DNA of 64,000 nt from Edwardsiella ictaluri ATCC 33202 (GCF_000264785.1 NZ_AFJI01000082.1:1-64000), one strand, 5' to 3'. Shown: positions 44,098-53,347, counted from the stretch's first letter. Program-made: numbers and translations. Notes: generated by a model not told the origin, from the letters alone.

Positions 44098-44111
44098 TTG
44101 ACCAATATCAG
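44098..44111 (+). promoter_or_regulatory. FNR-like site upstream of the dcuC-type gene
   Basis: TTGAC-CAAT-ATCAG matches the FNR consensus TTGAT-N4-ATCAA at eight of ten positions. It lies about 135 bases before the start. E. coli dcuC is induced anaerobically by FNR, which fits. Confidence 0.45.
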
Positions 44112-44244
44112 TAAATTAATCTTATCATTTGGGCACAGTGCGGTAGTTTTGACCGTGTTAAAAGGAATTAACAGCTAATAAAGGCAGAAACAATGCCTGT
44201 CTTGGGTGCGGCTGAGGTCGCCTGTCTATCTTTTGAGGAAGAAT

Positions 44245-45603
44245 ATGCTTGAGCTACTGATTGGGGTCGTGGTTGCCGTTGGCGTCGGGCGTTACATTAT
44301 TAAAGGATACTCCCCCACCGGGGTACTGATGACCGGCGGCCTGCTGCTGCTGATCATCAGCGCGCTGATGGGGCACGATGTCCTGCCCGCCAGCAGCAAG
44401 TCGACCGGCTGGCGCGCGACCGATATCGTTGAGTATGTAAAAGTTCTGCTGATGAGTCGCGGCGGCGACCTCGGCATGATGATCATGATGCTGTGCGGTT
44501 TTGCCGCCTATATGACCCATATCGGTGCCAACGATATGGTGGTCAAGCTGGCCTCCCGCCCGCTGCGCTATATTAACTCGCCCTATATTTTAATGATTGC
44601 GGCCTACTTTGTCGCCTGCCTGATGTCGCTGGCCGTTTCGTCGGCCACCGGGCTGGGAGTATTGCTGATGGCAACCCTGTTCCCGGTGATGGTCAACGTG
44701 GGGATCAGCCGGGGGGCGGCGGCGGCGATCTGTGCCTCGCCTGCGGCGATCATCCTGGCTCCGACCTCCGGCGATGTGGTGCTGGCAGCCAAGGCGTCCG
44801 AAATGCCGCTGATCGACTTTGCCTTTAAAACAACCCTGCCCATCTCCATCATCGCTATCGTCTGTATGGCGATTGCCCACTACTTCTGGCAGCGCTACCT
44901 GGACAACAAGGAGCAGGCGCAGCACGAGATACTGGACGTCAACGAGATCACCACCACGGCACCCTCGTTTTATGCCATTCTGCCCTTTACGCCGATCATC
45001 GGCGTGCTGGTGTTCGACGGTAAGTGGGGGCCACATCTGCACATCATCAGCGTCCTGGTTATCTGTATGCTGCTGGCCTCGGTGACTGAGTTTTTGCGCA
45101 GCTTCGACGCTAAAAAGGTCTATAGCGGGCTGGAGGTGGCCTACCGCGGGATGGCGGACGCCTTTGCCAGCGTGGTGATGCTGTTGGTGGCCGCCGGGGT
45201 CTTTGCCCAGGGGCTGAGCACCGTCGGCTTTATCAGCAGCCTGATCGAGCTGGCCCAGTCCTTTGGCACCGGTGGCATCATCATGATGCTGGTGCTGGTG
45301 GTGATCACCATGCTGGCGGCGATGACCACCGGCTCCGGCAACGCGCCGTTCTACGCCTTTGTCGAGTTGATCCCCAAGCTGTCCGGCCAGATGGGCATCA
45401 ACCCGGCCTACCTGACCATTCCGATGCTGCAGGCCTCCAATCTGGGCCGCACCCTATCGCCGGTTTCCGGTGTGGTGGTGGCTGTCTCCGGGATGGCCAA
45501 GATCTCCCCCTTTGAGGTGGTTAAACGCACCTCGGTGCCGGTGCTGGTCGGCCTGGTGGTGGTGATCGTCGCCACCGAGTTTATGGTACCGCTGCACCGC
45601 TGA
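44245..45603 (+). CDS. dcuC: DcuC-family anaerobic C4-dicarboxylate transporter
   Basis: Inner-membrane transporter for succinate/fumarate efflux or exchange under anaerobic growth; 452 residues, about twelve helices. Segments SPTGVLMTGGLLLLIISALMG, ASPAAIILAPTSGDVVLAAKASE and GSGNAPFYAFVELIPKLSGQM are typical of DcuC. ATG 44245 with GAGGAA upstream is preferred to the open frame from 44206. A strong terminator follows, and it marks the end of the GC-rich backbone before the polysaccharide locus. Confidence 0.92.
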   Translation: MLELLIGVVVAVGVGRYIIKGYSPTGVLMTGGLLLLIISALMGHDVLPASSKSTGWRATDIVEYVKVLLMSRGGDLGMMIMMLCGFAAYMTHIGANDMVVKLASRPLRYINSPYILMIAAYFVACLMSLAVSSATGLGVLLMATLFPVMVNVGISRGAAAAICASPAAIILAPTSGDVVLAAKASEMPLIDFAFKTTLPISIIAIVCMAIAHYFWQRYLDNKEQAQHEILDVNEITTTAPSFYAILPFTPIIGVLVFDGKWGPHLHIISVLVICMLLASVTEFLRSFDAKKVYSGLEVAYRGMADAFASVVMLLVAAGVFAQGLSTVGFISSLIELAQSFGTGGIIMMLVLVVITMLAAMTTGSGNAPFYAFVELIPKLSGQMGINPAYLTIPMLQASNLGRTLSPVSGVVVAVSGMAKISPFEVVKRTSVPVLVGLVVVIVATEFMVPLHR

Positions 45604-45628
45604 CAAATGCAGCGATATACACGGAGAG

Positions 45629-45653
45629 GGCAGGCCAGAGGCCTGCCTTTTTT
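45629..45653 (+). terminator. Rho-independent terminator of dcuC
   Basis: GGCAGGCC, loop AGA, GGCCTGCC is an eight-base perfect stem followed by six T. Confidence 0.9.
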
Positions 45654-46033
45654 GGTTTGCGGTGGCAAGTGCCAGCCATGTGGAAATGACATGTCGATAG
45701 GCTGGTTTTATGTTACTTTTACGCCTTGGTGGCGGCAGATGCAGATGCAGATATTGGTTATATACACAGGGTGATATACAATAATCGGAAAGATAAATTG
45801 TATGATAATTGGCCGTCGGAGTTTGAAAATAAAAATTTGAGATGTTTTACCTTTTTTCTATTAAGTATAAAAATTAGTGCTGCTTGTGTCCACTGGTGAG
45901 AGTGAGCCGTGGGGAAATCTCACAGCCGTACTGCGTTATGATGGGCTTGTTTGCATGCCGTGTCTTGTTTTTCAAGGAATATATTGACAGTGTGGCATAG
46001 ATGTAAACACAGTAAAAAGTTGCTCAGGGTAGT
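45654..46033. other. AT-rich promoter region of the polysaccharide locus
   Basis: About 380 bases with a sharp drop in G+C. It contains three direct copies of GCAGAT at about 45735-45752. No gene. The locus promoter is probably here, ahead of the JUMPstart element. Confidence 0.5.
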
Positions 46034-46072
46034 CAGTGCATTGGTAGCTGTAGAGCCAAGGGCGGTAGCGTA
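46034..46072 (+). promoter_or_regulatory. JUMPstart element with ops site (RfaH recruitment)
   Basis: The 39 bases match the JUMPstart consensus found in the untranslated leader of enteric O-antigen and capsule operons. The ops core GGCGGTAGCGT lies at 46061-46071. RNA polymerase pauses there and recruits RfaH, which prevents Rho termination in long AT-rich operons. It reads toward wzx, 1.3 kb downstream. Confidence 0.93.
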
Positions 46073-46336
46073 AGAATAGCAATCCTTTTTTAACCAGTCG
46101 CCTGTCACTATTTGTTTTTTTAGATGTTAACTTCTATTTTTATATTTATGTAAAAAACTTCTGATAAATAAATTAACTAACAATTTAAAATGACTGTGGT
46201 TTAATATGCAAGATGATTGTAAGGCTGCCCATTATTTATTCAAAATAAATAATAATATGTACAGTGGGTAACTCCTTCAATTAGATCCATTCCAGTAGGA
46301 ATATATTATTGCACCCAGTTTAGACCGGACAGCGCG

Positions 46337-46373
46337 TAACAACCGGAGCGTAAACGCAGTACGTGAGGATTGT
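46337..46373. repeat. Imperfect palindrome resembling an ERIC core
   Basis: ACAACCGGAGCGTA and TACGTGAGGATTGT are imperfect inverted arms around a short centre. The pattern GGAGC-TA...AGTA-GTGA is like the centre of ERIC elements of enterics. Without a search this is only suggestive. It lies between JUMPstart and the IS1 remnant. Confidence 0.35.
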
Positions 46374-46469
46374 CAGTTCGGCCCAGGACCAAAATGGCAA
46401 ATCAAATAGCCTAATGGGATAGAGTCTTAGCTGATATCGGTGTATAATTCCCGCTGTTGAGGTTGTCTC

Positions 46470-46710
46470 ATGGCCAGTGTTAACGCTCACTGCTCCCATT
46501 TTCAGTCTGCTCAGGTTTACAACCTTTAAGGGCTGTGACCGGGTCCGCTGTCGTGATTGGTACCCTATATTCCTGCTCTCTTATACCTATGAAGCCCGTA
46601 AGCTCGGAGTTAAAGAGCAAATTACTGAAATGGTATTCAACGGATCCGATGTCCGGGATACAATAAGAACATCCAAAATCGGCATTAACACCGTCATTAT
46701 TCGCACTTAA
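46470..46710 (+). pseudogene. insA: Broken IS1 insA
   Basis: ATG 46470 starts MASVNAHCSHFQSAQVY, like the InsA zinc-finger start, then meets stops within 20 codons. Another frame continues with LSYTYEARKLGVKEQITEMV and DTIRTSKIGINTVI, matching the helix-turn-helix end of InsA. Several stops and a frame change show decay. Confidence 0.75.
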
Positions 46711-46755
46711 AAAAACGCACGCCGAGGCGAATAACATCATCCCTGTTGCTCATGA

Positions 46756-47144
46756 AGATGTGGCGCTTATCTGCGAACTCGATGGGCAATAGCGTTTCGT
46801 CGGAATCAAAACCCGACAACACTGGTTTTGGTATGCATACAACACCACAACAGATGGCGTTCTGGTGTTATAGGTTTGGACCACGTACTTATGATATATT
46901 CCGTGAGCTGCTGATTCTGCTTACATCGTTTAATCTCGGCATGATAGCCAGCGATGACTGGGTCCGTTATGCCAGAGAATTCCCGAAAGAGATGCCTCTG
47001 ATCGGTAAAATATTTACTCAGCGGATTGTGCATAATAATCTGATACTTTGCACCCGCATTCAGCGGCTGAATCGTAAAACAAGCTCAGCTAAGATTAACG
47101 GGAAAAGCATTGGTACCTTCATAGAAAAATATATGTTCTACTAA
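46756..47144 (+). pseudogene. insB: Broken IS1 insB (transposase)
   Basis: The C-terminal frame, ending at 47144, reads FGPRTYDIFRELLILL, ASDDWVRYAREFP, KIFTQRIVHNNLILCTRI and RLNRKT, matching the DDE transposase InsB of IS1. The earlier part (CELDGQ, then a stop, RFVGIKTRQHWFWYAYNTTT) is in a different frame, so at least one stop and one frameshift break the gene. Confidence 0.78.
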
Positions 47145-47381
47145 TTGGATGCATCACCGTTGGTGTGTTGATTGGTGAAGTGGATCCAATTTTTCATTAA
47201 TATGGAAGAGAATTCATATGTTTTTTGTTCTCAATAGGTGGGTTGTTATTTGTTGATGATAAGGCCGAGGTCTATATATTATTTAATTTAATAAGGAAGT
47301 TGCTTTGTAAAATAATAAAAATATTGGTATTGAGGATAAGTTTTGATGGCTGGAAGCATTGTTAAAATATAATGGTATATT

Positions 47382-48629
47382 ATGAGTTCACTTCTAAAAA
47401 ATTCCATATCTTTACTTGCAATGCAAGGGATTAACTACATACTACCACTAGTAACGCTACCTTACTTGACTAGAGTTCTGCATGTATATCCATTTGGTAT
47501 ATATAGTGCAACGATGAGTGTTGGCGCTTATGTAATATTGTTCATAAATTTTGGTTTTGATCTTAGTGCGACGAGGAAAATCGCAAAAAACAAGGGTGAT
47601 AATTATGCTATTAGCGCCATATTTTTTAATGTTATCTTGGCTAAGTTTTTGTTATTTTTTCTCTCGCTTGTTATCGTGTTTTTATTGCTTTATACGATTG
47701 ATTCATTTTATCCTATTAGGTCTTTATTCTTTTTATTAATACCTCAGTTTATTGGCTGTGTTTTTTTTCCTGCTTGGTTATATCAAGGGGTGGAGCGGTT
47801 ATATCTAATATCAGCAATAACATCTGCCACAAAGCTATTAATTATTCCTCTGTTTTTTTTATTTGTAAGAGATGCTGGTGATATTGATAAAGCTATAATT
47901 ATCTCTGGTTTCCCGCTGTTCTTTTCTGGTATCATTGGTTTTTATCTAGCATATAAGTTAAATATCATCAACTTTTCAGATGTGAGGGTAAGGGTTAATG
48001 ATGCTATTCTTTTGATAAAAGAATCTACTTCTGTTTTTATTGGGGCTGTGGCTATAAGTATATATACGGCATGTACTCCAATTATTTTAAGCATTGTTAG
48101 TAATTATACTGAGGTCGGCTATTTTTCAGCAGTAGATAAATTAAGAAGTGCTATTTTAGGTATGTTTATTGTGCTAGGTCAGGTTTTTTATCCAAGAGCT
48201 ACTGTTTTGTTTGAAAGTAATTTTTCAAAATATAAGCTATTTATAAGGCGAATTATTTTTTCGCAGATTATTTTTGGCGGGGTTGGGACGATATTATTTT
48301 ATTTCTTCATGCCAATCATTGCGCCATTTATTTTAGGGCGTGGTTTTCATGGGTTGACAGAGCTCATTGAAATAATGGCCCCAATGATATTATTAATTCC
48401 TTTGTCTGTAATATTCTCTAATTGCATTCTACTGCCAATGGGGAAGAGTAAATTGTTTTATATTGCTCCCATAATAACAGCTATAATACATTTGCCATAC
48501 TCTATTTATTTGAGTGAAAAGTATGGCGCTTTTGGTGGCGGGGTCTCGATATTAATAACTGAGGTCCTTAGTTTAATGTTGTTAGTGTTTTTTTCTTATA
48601 AATACGCAAATTTGAAAAGCATTTTTTGA
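47382..48629 (+). CDS. wzx: Wzx O-unit flippase (first cassette)
   Basis: Polysaccharide-biosynthesis (PST/MOP) protein of 415 residues with about twelve helices. It should flip undecaprenol-linked repeat units to the periplasm. Typical start: SLLAMQGINYILPLVTLPYLTR and VLHVYPFGIYSATMSVGAYV. Codon use is strongly AT-rich, unlike the backbone, a usual sign of horizontally moved O-antigen genes. No good ribosome binding site precedes ATG 47382. It is the first intact gene after the JUMPstart leader and the IS1 remnant. Confidence 0.9.
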   Translation: MSSLLKNSISLLAMQGINYILPLVTLPYLTRVLHVYPFGIYSATMSVGAYVILFINFGFDLSATRKIAKNKGDNYAISAIFFNVILAKFLLFFLSLVIVFLLLYTIDSFYPIRSLFFLLIPQFIGCVFFPAWLYQGVERLYLISAITSATKLLIIPLFFLFVRDAGDIDKAIIISGFPLFFSGIIGFYLAYKLNIINFSDVRVRVNDAILLIKESTSVFIGAVAISIYTACTPIILSIVSNYTEVGYFSAVDKLRSAILGMFIVLGQVFYPRATVLFESNFSKYKLFIRRIIFSQIIFGGVGTILFYFFMPIIAPFILGRGFHGLTELIEIMAPMILLIPLSVIFSNCILLPMGKSKLFYIAPIITAIIHLPYSIYLSEKYGAFGGGVSILITEVLSLMLLVFFSYKYANLKSIF

Positions 48630-48631
48630 AG

Positions 48632-48688
48632 TGAGAGGATTACATAAGGCACATGTTGTTTTATGGATTGGAGAGTCAATTAGGTGAG
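48632..48688 (+). pseudogene. Possible 5' remnant of a lost gene after wzx
   Basis: GTG 48632, two bases after the wzx stop, opens an 18-codon frame (VRGLHKAHVVLWIGESIR) before a stop. The placement fits the beginning of a former gene truncated by IS events. The family cannot be named. Confidence 0.25.
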
Positions 48689-48705
48689 GGCTATATATAA
48701 TTATA

Positions 48706-48720
48706 GGCTTTGTTGAATCA
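48706..48720. mobile_element. Possible IS903/IS5-family end remnant
   Basis: GGCTTTGTTGAATCA matches the start of the terminal repeat of IS903-type elements (GGCTTTGTTGAATAA...). No transposase text follows, so only a scar could remain. Confidence 0.35.
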
Positions 48721-48851
48721 TGCTGTTTGCAGTGTTGAGGGGAGGGTTCAAGAAGACATATTTCTCTACACGCTCTAACCACATGATTTTTCGTCACTAG
48801 GGTTGGCCACTATATTGAGATAACAGCATAAAATAGACTTATACAACAACG

Positions 48852-48986
48852 CTTAAGCCACATGTAATAACAAACAAATGGTTTGGGGAATATAACTATG
48901 AACATCCGTATAAACTCCTGAATAACCTGACTCTAGAGGAGTTTTGGATGACGAATACAAGCGACGGAAGCCTAAAGGAATTATGA
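48852..48986 (+). pseudogene. 3' remnant of an IS3-family transposase (orfB)
   Basis: A 44-codon frame ends in KWFGEYNYEHPYKLLNNLTL then EEFW and a short tail. This is the usual C-terminus of IS3-family integrase-type transposases (W..YN..RPH.SLGN.TP.E.W). Only the end survives, and the text upstream is in other frames. Confidence 0.7.
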
Positions 48987-49167
48987 AACTAAAGCTGGCG
49001 TTTTTGCAGTAGGCTATTTAATAGGAATGTATGCAGCTAAATTAATGATAGAAAATGATAAGCCATCAATCTTTAGTGATTGTATACTTCATGTGTATGA
49101 TATTAATAGTAAAATATTACACATGTTATCCATGTATGATTTTAGAGGGTTGTTAAAGGATGTGTAA
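48976..49167 (+). pseudogene. Unidentified gene remnant before wzy
   Basis: Open frame from after a stop at 48973-48975 to TAA at about 49165-49167. It reads TKAGVFAVGYLIGMYAAKLM, then SIFSDCILHVYDINSKILHM and ends RGLLKDV. The text is protein-like, with the same AT-rich codon use as the cassette, but lacks a start near its beginning. It may be the 3' part of a gene whose 5' part was removed by the IS insertions just upstream. Confidence 0.35.
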
Positions 49168-49188
49168 TTGTATTAAAGGTGATGGGGA

Positions 49189-50352
49189 ATGTTTCCTACA
49201 AAAGAGTTTAAGTATTTTGACTTTTTTTGTGTAATAGAGGGATTGTTCAAAGTGTTGCTCTCAAAATTGTCCGTTAATCGTAGTGTGAATCTTTTGTTTT
49301 TTTATTTGTTTTTTTCTGTCTTTGTGTTGATATTTATATTCAAGCCTCCGTTTCATTTTTTTTTGCTAAACGCATTATTTATTCATGTATATTCACTGGT
49401 TGCTTTGATTTTCTCTTTTTTCTATAGAGTAAAGCGAAAATATATCATCATCTTTTTTATTTTTTTATTCCCATTAAGTTATTTGACTATTATGGACAGA
49501 GTTACTGCTGCATATCCGCTTGTGGTGGCTCTTTTTTCATTATTAATCATCTCTGATAAGTTTCAGTTTCATAATTACTCCTGTCGCAATTTAACGCACT
49601 TTATTTTAATTTCTACTGTTCTTTTTTCATTTTTATTTCTGTATGAATCACACATCGATCGTTATTCGTTAGTTAATGGCGATCCTAACTATACCAGTTT
49701 GATCTTATTAACTGTGCTACTTATTTCTTTTGTATTTTCTGTGAGTAATAAGCTTAAAGTGTTAGTTTTATTATTAATGCTTTTTGTTGTTTATTTGACA
49801 AAATCAAGAACGGCAATATTGGCTTTGGCTGCATTTTTTCTATGTTGTAAGATTAAGCGGAAATTATTGTTGTTCTATTTTATATTATTTGTGTCTATAG
49901 CCTCTCAGTATTTCTTTTCATACATATTCCCTTCAATACTGTCTGATCTCGATTTCGGCCATAGCCGATTTTTTGATTTAAATGATGCCAGTAATATGGA
50001 AAGGATAACTATTTATAAGGAGGCCGTGGATTTTATATTATCCCATTTTACTCACTTTATTATTAATGGGGTGACTAATTATTTAGAAATAAACAAGTTG
50101 GCTACTAATATACCACATAATTGGTTTATCCAGTTTATTCTTGGGTTTGGGTTTTTATTTTCTATTTATTATTTGGCGGTGGTTGTTTTTGTTGCAAAAA
50201 TAGTTTCTGGTAAGTCTTATTATCTATTGGCTTTTATGTGTTTTTTCTTTGTTTATGCATCATTTCTCAGTTATTATTCTTTAGCAACTCCATTATTATT
50301 TTTGGTGTTATCTCTATTCGTGTGCCATAGTATTGAAAGAGTGGCGAGATAA
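49189..50352 (+). CDS. wzy: Wzy O-antigen polymerase
   Basis: Polytopic membrane protein of 387 residues with about ten helices and a large periplasmic loop. It should join O-units in the Wzx/Wzy pathway. Features seen: NGDPNYTSLILLTVLLIS, LTKSRTAILALAAFF and the loop text NMERITIYKEAVDFI...IPHNWFIQFILGFG, as in Wzy_C/O-antigen ligase-type proteins. Sequence identity among Wzy proteins is low, so the call rests on topology, motif order and position after wzx. GGGGA precedes ATG 49189. Confidence 0.87.
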   Translation: MFPTKEFKYFDFFCVIEGLFKVLLSKLSVNRSVNLLFFYLFFSVFVLIFIFKPPFHFFLLNALFIHVYSLVALIFSFFYRVKRKYIIIFFIFLFPLSYLTIMDRVTAAYPLVVALFSLLIISDKFQFHNYSCRNLTHFILISTVLFSFLFLYESHIDRYSLVNGDPNYTSLILLTVLLISFVFSVSNKLKVLVLLLMLFVVYLTKSRTAILALAAFFLCCKIKRKLLLFYFILFVSIASQYFFSYIFPSILSDLDFGHSRFFDLNDASNMERITIYKEAVDFILSHFTHFIINGVTNYLEINKLATNIPHNWFIQFILGFGFLFSIYYLAVVVFVAKIVSGKSYYLLAFMCFFFVYASFLSYYSLATPLLFLVLSLFVCHSIERVAR

Positions 50353-50426
50353 TGAATGTTGTTTTATGTCGATTGCGTTATAATATTGAGTGTTTTACAT
50401 CCACATTATAAGAATCCATTGAACCT

Positions 50427-51212
50427 ATGAAAACTTTTATTATATCCTTGAAAGATGAAGTCGCTCGTAGAAATAGCATTAGCGATAGGTTACATCATCA
50501 TGACTTCGAGTTTTTTGATGCGGTTGATTTGAGAGTGGCATCAGATGATGTGCTTTCAGCGGTAAAATGTAAAAATATTAATTATAAACATCCAGCAATT
50601 AGAGAGCATATGACAAAAGGAGAGATTGGATGTGCTTTAAGTCATATGCAGCTATATAAAAAAATTGTTGATGATAATTTAGCATTTGCTAGAGTAATTG
50701 AAGATGATGCGGTTATTTTAAATCATGATGAAAAGATTCTTAATGATTTCATATTGGCTTTGGAAATGAAGAATATAGACTGGGATATCATGTTGCTGGG
50801 ATATTCTAAGTTAAAAGCATGTGATTCTTTTGGTTTTTATCTTAAGGAGCCAATTAAAAATATCGTAAAGAGCGGTGCATACTCTTTAGGAATACCATTT
50901 AGGAACTGGACTTGTGGAACGGTAGGATATCTGGTTTCTCAAAGTGGTGCAAAGAAAATGATTAATAATGCTGCCTTTGGTAAGGTATGCACTGTTGCTG
51001 ATGATTGGCTTTTTTTTGAAAAAAATTATAATTTAAAAATACTTCATATAAGACCTCTAATTGTATTGGAGGACTTTGAGTCGTATGAAAGTTCAATAGA
51101 GACAGATAGAAAAACTTATGTTAATCATGAATCACATATCTCATTCTTTTTAAGAGTTATGAGAGGGGTTGTAAGGAAAGTATATTTATCTATCTCTTGG
51201 AAAAGTTTATGA
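50427..51212 (+). CDS. GT25-family glycosyltransferase
   Basis: Cytoplasmic glycosyltransferase of family 25 (LPS galactosyltransferase LpsA/LgtB type), 261 residues. Motifs: start MKTFIISLKDEVARR, GEIGCALSHMQLYKKIVDDN, the acidic VIEDDAVI (metal/nucleotide site) and GTVGYLVSQSGAKKM. The family often uses UDP-galactose or a related sugar; the acceptor is unknown. Its stop overlaps the next start (ATGA), so the transferases are coupled. Confidence 0.9.
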   Translation: MKTFIISLKDEVARRNSISDRLHHHDFEFFDAVDLRVASDDVLSAVKCKNINYKHPAIREHMTKGEIGCALSHMQLYKKIVDDNLAFARVIEDDAVILNHDEKILNDFILALEMKNIDWDIMLLGYSKLKACDSFGFYLKEPIKNIVKSGAYSLGIPFRNWTCGTVGYLVSQSGAKKMINNAAFGKVCTVADDWLFFEKNYNLKILHIRPLIVLEDFESYESSIETDRKTYVNHESHISFFLRVMRGVVRKVYLSISWKSL

Positions 51213-52309
51213 AAATACTATATGTTATTACAGGGTTAGGGTTGGGTGGGGCAGAGAAACAACTTTCTTTATTAGCAGATAATTTTACTGCTAGAGGTGA
51301 GCAAGTTTCAATCGTTTATTTAACCGGAGAGGTACTGGTTAAGCCGAAAAACAAAAATATAAAAATATATAATCTAGGTATAGATAAAAGTTTTTCTTCA
51401 CTAATCAAGGGGATCTGGAAACTAAAATCAATAATATCTGACGTTAGGCCTGATGTGATCCATTCGCATATGTATCATGCTAATATCTTAGCTCGTATTT
51501 CATGTTGCCTTTCCCTATTTTCATCTAGGTTAGTGTGCTCGGCTCATAATAAAAACGAGGGGGGGCGAGTTAGGATGATTATTTATCGAATGACTGATTT
51601 TCTATGTGCTAAAACAACAAATGTTAGTCAGGAAGCTCTGGATGAGTTTATAACTAAGAAAGCATTTAGAAAAAGAAAGTCTAGTTTAGTCTATAATGGA
51701 ATAGATCTTTCTATCTTTAAAAAGAAAAGCACTAATATTCAAAATATTAAAAATAAATTAGGAATAAATTTTGATGAGAAGGTGATATTTTGTGCAGGTA
51801 GATTAACAGAAGCAAAAGACTATCCTAATTTGATCCTCGCAATATCTAAGATGCACCAGAAAAAATGTAAGATTATCATTGCTGGTGATGGTCCCATGCG
51901 TAGTGATATAGAGAGACTAATTGATCGTTGCCATCTATCGCATCGGATTTTACTTATTGGGATAATTGATAATATTTCTGATTACTATAATTTATCTGAT
52001 CTATTTGTATTGCCATCTCGCTGGGAGGGTTTTGGGTTAGTTGTCGCAGAGGCTATGGCATGTGAATGCCCAGTGATAGCAACTGATGCAGGGGGTGTTG
52101 CTGAGGTTCTTTCTAATGCTGATTGGCTGGTTCCAATTGCTGATAGCAGTAAATTAGCTGAGAAAATTGATGAGTTTTTTTTGCTTGACTCTTCAGAAGT
52201 TAAAGATATCAAAGCGAAAAACAAAGACCATTGTGAGAACCAATTTTCCATTGGGGCTATAATTAATAATTGGTATGCCATTTATAATGGGATAAGATCG
52301 AAATTATAA
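51209..52309 (+). CDS. GT4-family glycosyltransferase
   Basis: GT-B-fold transferase of 366 residues. The N-terminal glycine-rich start MKILYVITGLGLGGAEKQLS, and the C-terminal donor-binding block (FCAGRLTEAKDYPNLILAI, PSRWEGFGLVVAEAMACECP with the EX7E-type acidic residues) are clear. The donor sugar cannot be told from sequence. ATG 51209 overlaps the GT25 stop; the longer frame from 51197 is less likely. Confidence 0.9.
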   Translation: MKILYVITGLGLGGAEKQLSLLADNFTARGEQVSIVYLTGEVLVKPKNKNIKIYNLGIDKSFSSLIKGIWKLKSIISDVRPDVIHSHMYHANILARISCCLSLFSSRLVCSAHNKNEGGRVRMIIYRMTDFLCAKTTNVSQEALDEFITKKAFRKRKSSLVYNGIDLSIFKKKSTNIQNIKNKLGINFDEKVIFCAGRLTEAKDYPNLILAISKMHQKKCKIIIAGDGPMRSDIERLIDRCHLSHRILLIGIIDNISDYYNLSDLFVLPSRWEGFGLVVAEAMACECPVIATDAGGVAEVLSNADWLVPIADSSKLAEKIDEFFLLDSSEVKDIKAKNKDHCENQFSIGAIINNWYAIYNGIRSKL

Positions 52310-52310
52310 T

Positions 52311-52820
52311 ATGAAAAAAATATTTTTTGTAATTACAAAATCAGAGATTGGCGGTGCGCAAAAGTGGATTGTTGAGCTATCCAATATTTTAAAAGAACAA
52401 TATGAAATTTTCATTATTACATCTGGAGATGGATGGCTAACATCAAAATTTGATTCATCTCACGTCATTCTTTACCCAGGGTTATTGAATCTTAAGAGTA
52501 TTTTTTGTTTTTTTAAATTGGCTAATATATTTCGGAAATATAAAGCTGATATCGTTATTTCAAGCTCTGCAAATGCTGGGGTTTATGCGAGGTTATCTAA
52601 ATTCCTATATTCTCATAAAAGCATTTATGTTTCCCATGGATGGTCTTGTCTTTATAATGGCGGAAGATTAAAAAAGATACAGTGCTTGGTTGAAAGATTT
52701 CTATCATTAATTTCAGATAAAATACTATGTGTTTCTGAGAATGATATGAATAATGCTATAAAATTTATAGGGATAAAAGAAAAAAATTATTTGTCATTAG
52801 AAATGGTGTTAGCCCCCTGA
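52311..52820 (+). pseudogene. GT4-family glycosyltransferase, N-terminal part (frameshifted)
   Basis: Encodes the N-terminal acceptor domain of a GT-B glycosyltransferase: MKKIFFVITKSEIGGAQKWI, SSSANAGVYARL and VSHGWSCLYNGG. It should continue into the donor domain, but the frame runs into TGA at 52818-52820. A 7-A run at 52780-52786 lies just before the break; with one more A the frame reads on through LFVIRNGVSP into the next fragment. The joined gene would give about 345 residues. It could be a true pseudogene, a phase-variable gene, one rescued by slippage, or a sequencing error. Confidence 0.85.
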
Positions 52821-52840
52821 AAAAAAAGAATGTTATTAAT

Positions 52841-53347
52841 GTGAGAAAGAAAGTCCTCTTTGTTGGAAGAATGATTCATCCCAAAAGACCCGATTTGTTC
52901 GTCGCTGTAGCAGACAGTTTTCCTGATGTGGATTTTTATCTGGTAGGTGATGGTCCTCTAAAACAAAGGTTAGAGACATCCTGTCAACATAATAATGTTT
53001 ATTTTCTTGGCGAGATTAATGGGTTTGACAGTTTTCAGTGCTATGATATTTTTGTACTTTGTTCTGATAGTGAAGGTTTACCTATGTCAGCATTGGAAGC
53101 CGCTTCTTCTGGGGTGCCTATTTTATTAAGTGATGTAGGTGGTTGTTCTGAACTAATTACTTTAATGAATAATGGATGTAGTAATGGCGAGTTATTTTCT
53201 AATGATATATCTTCGTTAAGATGTAAGTTAGGTGCTGTTTTGCTTGAATATGATAAATATTTTTCATCTGCTCAGGTTGTAAGCGGTTGCTTTGATATAA
53301 ACAATCTTGCTGAAAAATATATTGAATTAATTGAGGGTGATAAATGA
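52841..53347 (+). pseudogene. GT4-family glycosyltransferase, C-terminal part (frameshifted)
   Basis: Encodes the donor-sugar domain that belongs to the preceding fragment: KVLFVGRMIHPKRPDLFVAV, YLVGDGPLKQRLE, DSEGLPMSALEAASSGVP with the EX7E acidic residues. The text in this frame is homologous from about 52796, before the GTG at 52841, which shows that the split is a frameshift and not two genes. Its stop overlaps the gnu start (ATGA). Confidence 0.85.

Larger units (their letters stand above)
46411..47158 (+). mobile_element. Decayed IS1-family insertion sequence
   Basis: About 750 bases, close to the 768 bases of IS1. The right end GGATGCATCACC (47147-47158) is the reverse of an IS1-like terminal repeat (GGTGATGC...). 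The left part shows CTGATATCGGTGTATAAT and GTTGAGGTTGTCTCATGGCCAGTG, matching the IS1 leader before insA. Both transposase genes inside are broken, so it cannot move by itself. It separates JUMPstart from wzx. Confidence 0.8.
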
